Positions 11,868 through 13,733 of a stretch of 13,733 nucleotides of DNA are shown here, piece after piece (positions within the stretch are counted from its first letter, which is position 1; every line of letters starts with the position of its first letter). The notes under the pieces are model-generated. The model had not been told where the DNA came from, made no database searches, and saw nothing but the letters and a program-made list of their open reading frames with translations. The DNA lies in contig DHMZ01000116.1 of the NCBI GenBank assembly GCA_002406055.1, positions 1 to 13,733 of the forward strand, given 5' to 3'. The DNA comes from Spirochaetales bacterium UBA4629. Its GTDB lineage: Bacteria > Spirochaetota > Spirochaetia > Sphaerochaetales > Sphaerochaetaceae. The position numbers and the translations under genes are program-made.

Positions 11868-13724
11868 ATGAAAAGAATAACTTCTATTTTACTGATTAGT
11901 CTTTTTTCTATTTTACTTTGGGCAGAAAACTTTACTGTAGATTCTTACGACATAAGCTTAGATGTAAAAGAAGACCAGTCAATGGTTGTCAAAGAAACTA
12001 TAAATGTGGACTTTTCAACACCTTCTCATGGTATTTATAGAGATATACAGTACAGATTCTCAAACCCAAATGGAAACTTTGCAGATCCCATCAAAGCAGA
12101 AGTAAATCTTATTTCTTCCTCTAGTCCATATTCTATAGAGAAAGAAGACGGCTTTTATCGAATCTATTTGGGAGATGAAGACAAGACTGTTTCTGGAAAA
12201 GAGAGTTACACAATAGAATACGCCTATGCTCTTAATAAAGATGTATCAGAAGAATACGACGAGCTTTATTACAATATCGTTTCTCCCGCTTGGGATACAC
12301 TAATAAACGATATAAGTTGGACTGTAACGTTTCCAAAAGCTATCGACAAGAATAGAGTTTGGGTAACTATTGGAGAAAATGGCAGTACAAAGAAAGGCAA
12401 CTACACTATTTCTCTAGATAGGAAGCAGATAAGTGGCTATGAAGATGGCTTAATCAATAAAAGTGCTATCACTCTTAGAGTAGAGATGGATGAGGGCTAT
12501 TGGCTTATTAATAAGAAGGTAGATGAGTCAAATAAATACCTTGTGGCGGCAATTGTAGTATCATTATTGCTCCTATGCCTTTCATTTGTCTTATGGTATC
12601 TATACGGTAGAGACTTACCTCTTAAGAAGGGAAAGAGGGAAAGACTAAGCGAAGAAGTAACACCTCTTCAATTTAGTTATATCTTAGATCAAACTATAAA
12701 AGAGAACAGTGAATTCCCTGCAATGCTCTTTTATTGGGCAGAAAGAGGTTATATACGAATAGAAGAGATAGGGAAAGACGATAAGAAGGATTATATTATT
12801 GAGAAACTTAAAGACTTACCCATCTCTAGTAGCAAAAGTGAAAAGGAACTCTTTTCTCTCATTTTCTTTAAAGATAGCGTAACACTGAAGGATTTAGCTT
12901 ATTCTGACTTTACAACAAAATTCTATGATAAGGTTCAAAAAGCATTAAGAGAAGAATACTCTAAAGGAGAGAAGAGACTTACAAATAAAAAGAGCTCTAT
13001 TATGCAAAATATAGTACTAATTGCCCTTTTTGCACTTACAGTATTTGACGCTATTTTTGTATCAATGAAATATTCTGGGATACTAAGCTTAATTTACTCT
13101 TTTATTTTCTTAGGTCTGTTCATTATTTCAGCCTTAATCGGATCTCTTTGGCAAACTAGAGCTCACATTTGGTCAAAAAAGAAAAAGACTATAATTGCGA
13201 TATTCCTCGCATTAGCAGGTTTATTTGTTATTGCAATATCGCTTTTTATTGCAAAAAAGACCTTTCTAAATTTTCCTTTGGTAGCATTTTCTTTAATATC
13301 TAGTATTCTAACAATTACGATAGGCTCACTCATTGCATGTAATATAGAGCAAAGAAGTGAATATGGCCAAAAAGTATTAGAAGAATGCCTTGGATTAAGG
13401 GAGTATATAATTACAAGCAAAAAGGATGATGAAGAAAAAAAGAAAGACGAATACACATCTCTTATGCCGTATGCCCTAGTTATTGGCGAAGGAAAAAATT
13501 GGTCCGACAAATTCGAAAATTTAAATCTATCTAATCCCTCTTGGTTTGTCTGTGGCAATAACTATCCATTTTGGATTATTTGGTATTCACTATACACTTC
13601 AATGAATCAAAGCTACAAACACTCTTACGAGGAGCACATTGCTTCATCACCTACTTCTTCTACTTCAGGCTTCTCTGGTGTTGCGGGAGGTGGCTTCAGT
13701 GGAGGTGGTGGAGGAAGTTGGTAA
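11868..13724 (+). CDS. DUF2207 membrane protein with Gly-rich C-terminus
   Basis: The 618-residue protein has the full DUF2207 layout. A signal peptide (cut near LWA|EN, residue 19-20) leads to an exported beta-rich domain (about 20-220) with the family motif DVKEDQSMVVKETINVDF and GIYRDIQYRF. A membrane helix at about 224-245 (YLVAAIVVSLLLLCLSFVLWYLYGRD) follows. A cytosolic winged-helix-like region comes next (SEEVTPLQFSYILDQ, PAMLFYWAERGYIRIEE), then four hydrophobic segments (about 381-490), and a tail ending GFSGVAGGGFSGGGGGSW, which is typical of this family. Its molecular function is unknown. The ATG has GAGG 5 nt upstream. It is complete; the window ends 9 nt after the stop, so a terminator or next gene cannot be seen. 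Divergent from mnmA with a 102-bp gap. Confidence 0.92.
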   Translation: MKRITSILLISLFSILLWAENFTVDSYDISLDVKEDQSMVVKETINVDFSTPSHGIYRDIQYRFSNPNGNFADPIKAEVNLISSSSPYSIEKEDGFYRIYLGDEDKTVSGKESYTIEYAYALNKDVSEEYDELYYNIVSPAWDTLINDISWTVTFPKAIDKNRVWVTIGENGSTKKGNYTISLDRKQISGYEDGLINKSAITLRVEMDEGYWLINKKVDESNKYLVAAIVVSLLLLCLSFVLWYLYGRDLPLKKGKRERLSEEVTPLQFSYILDQTIKENSEFPAMLFYWAERGYIRIEEIGKDDKKDYIIEKLKDLPISSSKSEKELFSLIFFKDSVTLKDLAYSDFTTKFYDKVQKALREEYSKGEKRLTNKKSSIMQNIVLIALFALTVFDAIFVSMKYSGILSLIYSFIFLGLFIISALIGSLWQTRAHIWSKKKKTIIAIFLALAGLFVIAISLFIAKKTFLNFPLVAFSLISSILTITIGSLIACNIEQRSEYGQKVLEECLGLREYIITSKKDDEEKKKDEYTSLMPYALVIGEGKNWSDKFENLNLSNPSWFVCGNNYPFWIIWYSLYTSMNQSYKHSYEEHIASSPTSSTSGFSGVAGGGFSGGGGGSW

Positions 13725-13733
13725 GAAAATAGG

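Overview
The window is AT-rich (GC in the mid-30s percent by eye) and densely packed bacterial chromosome. It holds 14 protein genes and one tRNA gene, with no gap above about 200 bp and no mobile element, CRISPR array or prophage gene. Two secreted proteins have signal peptides ending in LFA|EE and LWA|EN, one of them is barrel-like, and there are a ThrH-type HAD enzyme and a stand-alone DbpA-type RNA-binding protein. Together these suggest a diderm with a spirochaete-like gene set (Treponema/Sphaerochaeta relatives). This is inferred from style and gene content; no phylogenetic marker was tested.

Layout, left to right. 1-2616, minus strand: a lone cyclic-nucleotide-binding-domain protein, guanine deaminase (guaD) and a YczE-type membrane protein. 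A tRNA-Pro(CGG) on the plus strand sits between the last two and overlaps the 3' end of yczE in antisense. 2693-3940, plus: an RluA-family pseudouridine synthase with an extra N-terminal domain. It overlaps tail-to-tail with an unrecognised coiled-coil protein (3918-4976, minus). 5030-5787: a self-contained unit of promoter, leader with an inverted repeat, DbpA-RBD protein and intrinsic terminator. 5802-6407: a glyoxalase-II-like metallo-hydrolase whose stop codon interlocks with that of thrH. 6404-8078, minus: an AI-2E-family permease followed by translationally coupled thrH. 8140-8874, plus: a TrmJ-like RNA 2'-O-methyltransferase. 8921-10651, plus: a DUF362/ferredoxin protein tightly coupled to a small barrel-like exported protein, closed by a strong terminator. 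10683-11765, minus: mnmA (tRNA 2-thiouridylase). 11868-13724, plus: a DUF2207 membrane protein with a Gly-rich tail.

Theme: four proteins act on RNA (RluA-type, DbpA-RBD, TrmJ-like, MnmA) and there is a tRNA gene. The rest is salvage and metabolic housekeeping (guanine deaminase, ThrH, MBL hydrolase) plus envelope proteins. I see no dedicated defence or secretion system.

The most interesting signal is regulatory. Eight genes have a clear Shine-Dalgarno sequence. The other six lack one, and each has a TATAAT-like hexamer ending 6-7 nt before its ATG, which would place the transcription start at the start codon (leaderless mRNAs). Other points are an MnmA that appears to lack the usual second catalytic cysteine, a protein gene ending inside an antisense tRNA, and an 8-bp dyad between guaD and the tRNA promoter.
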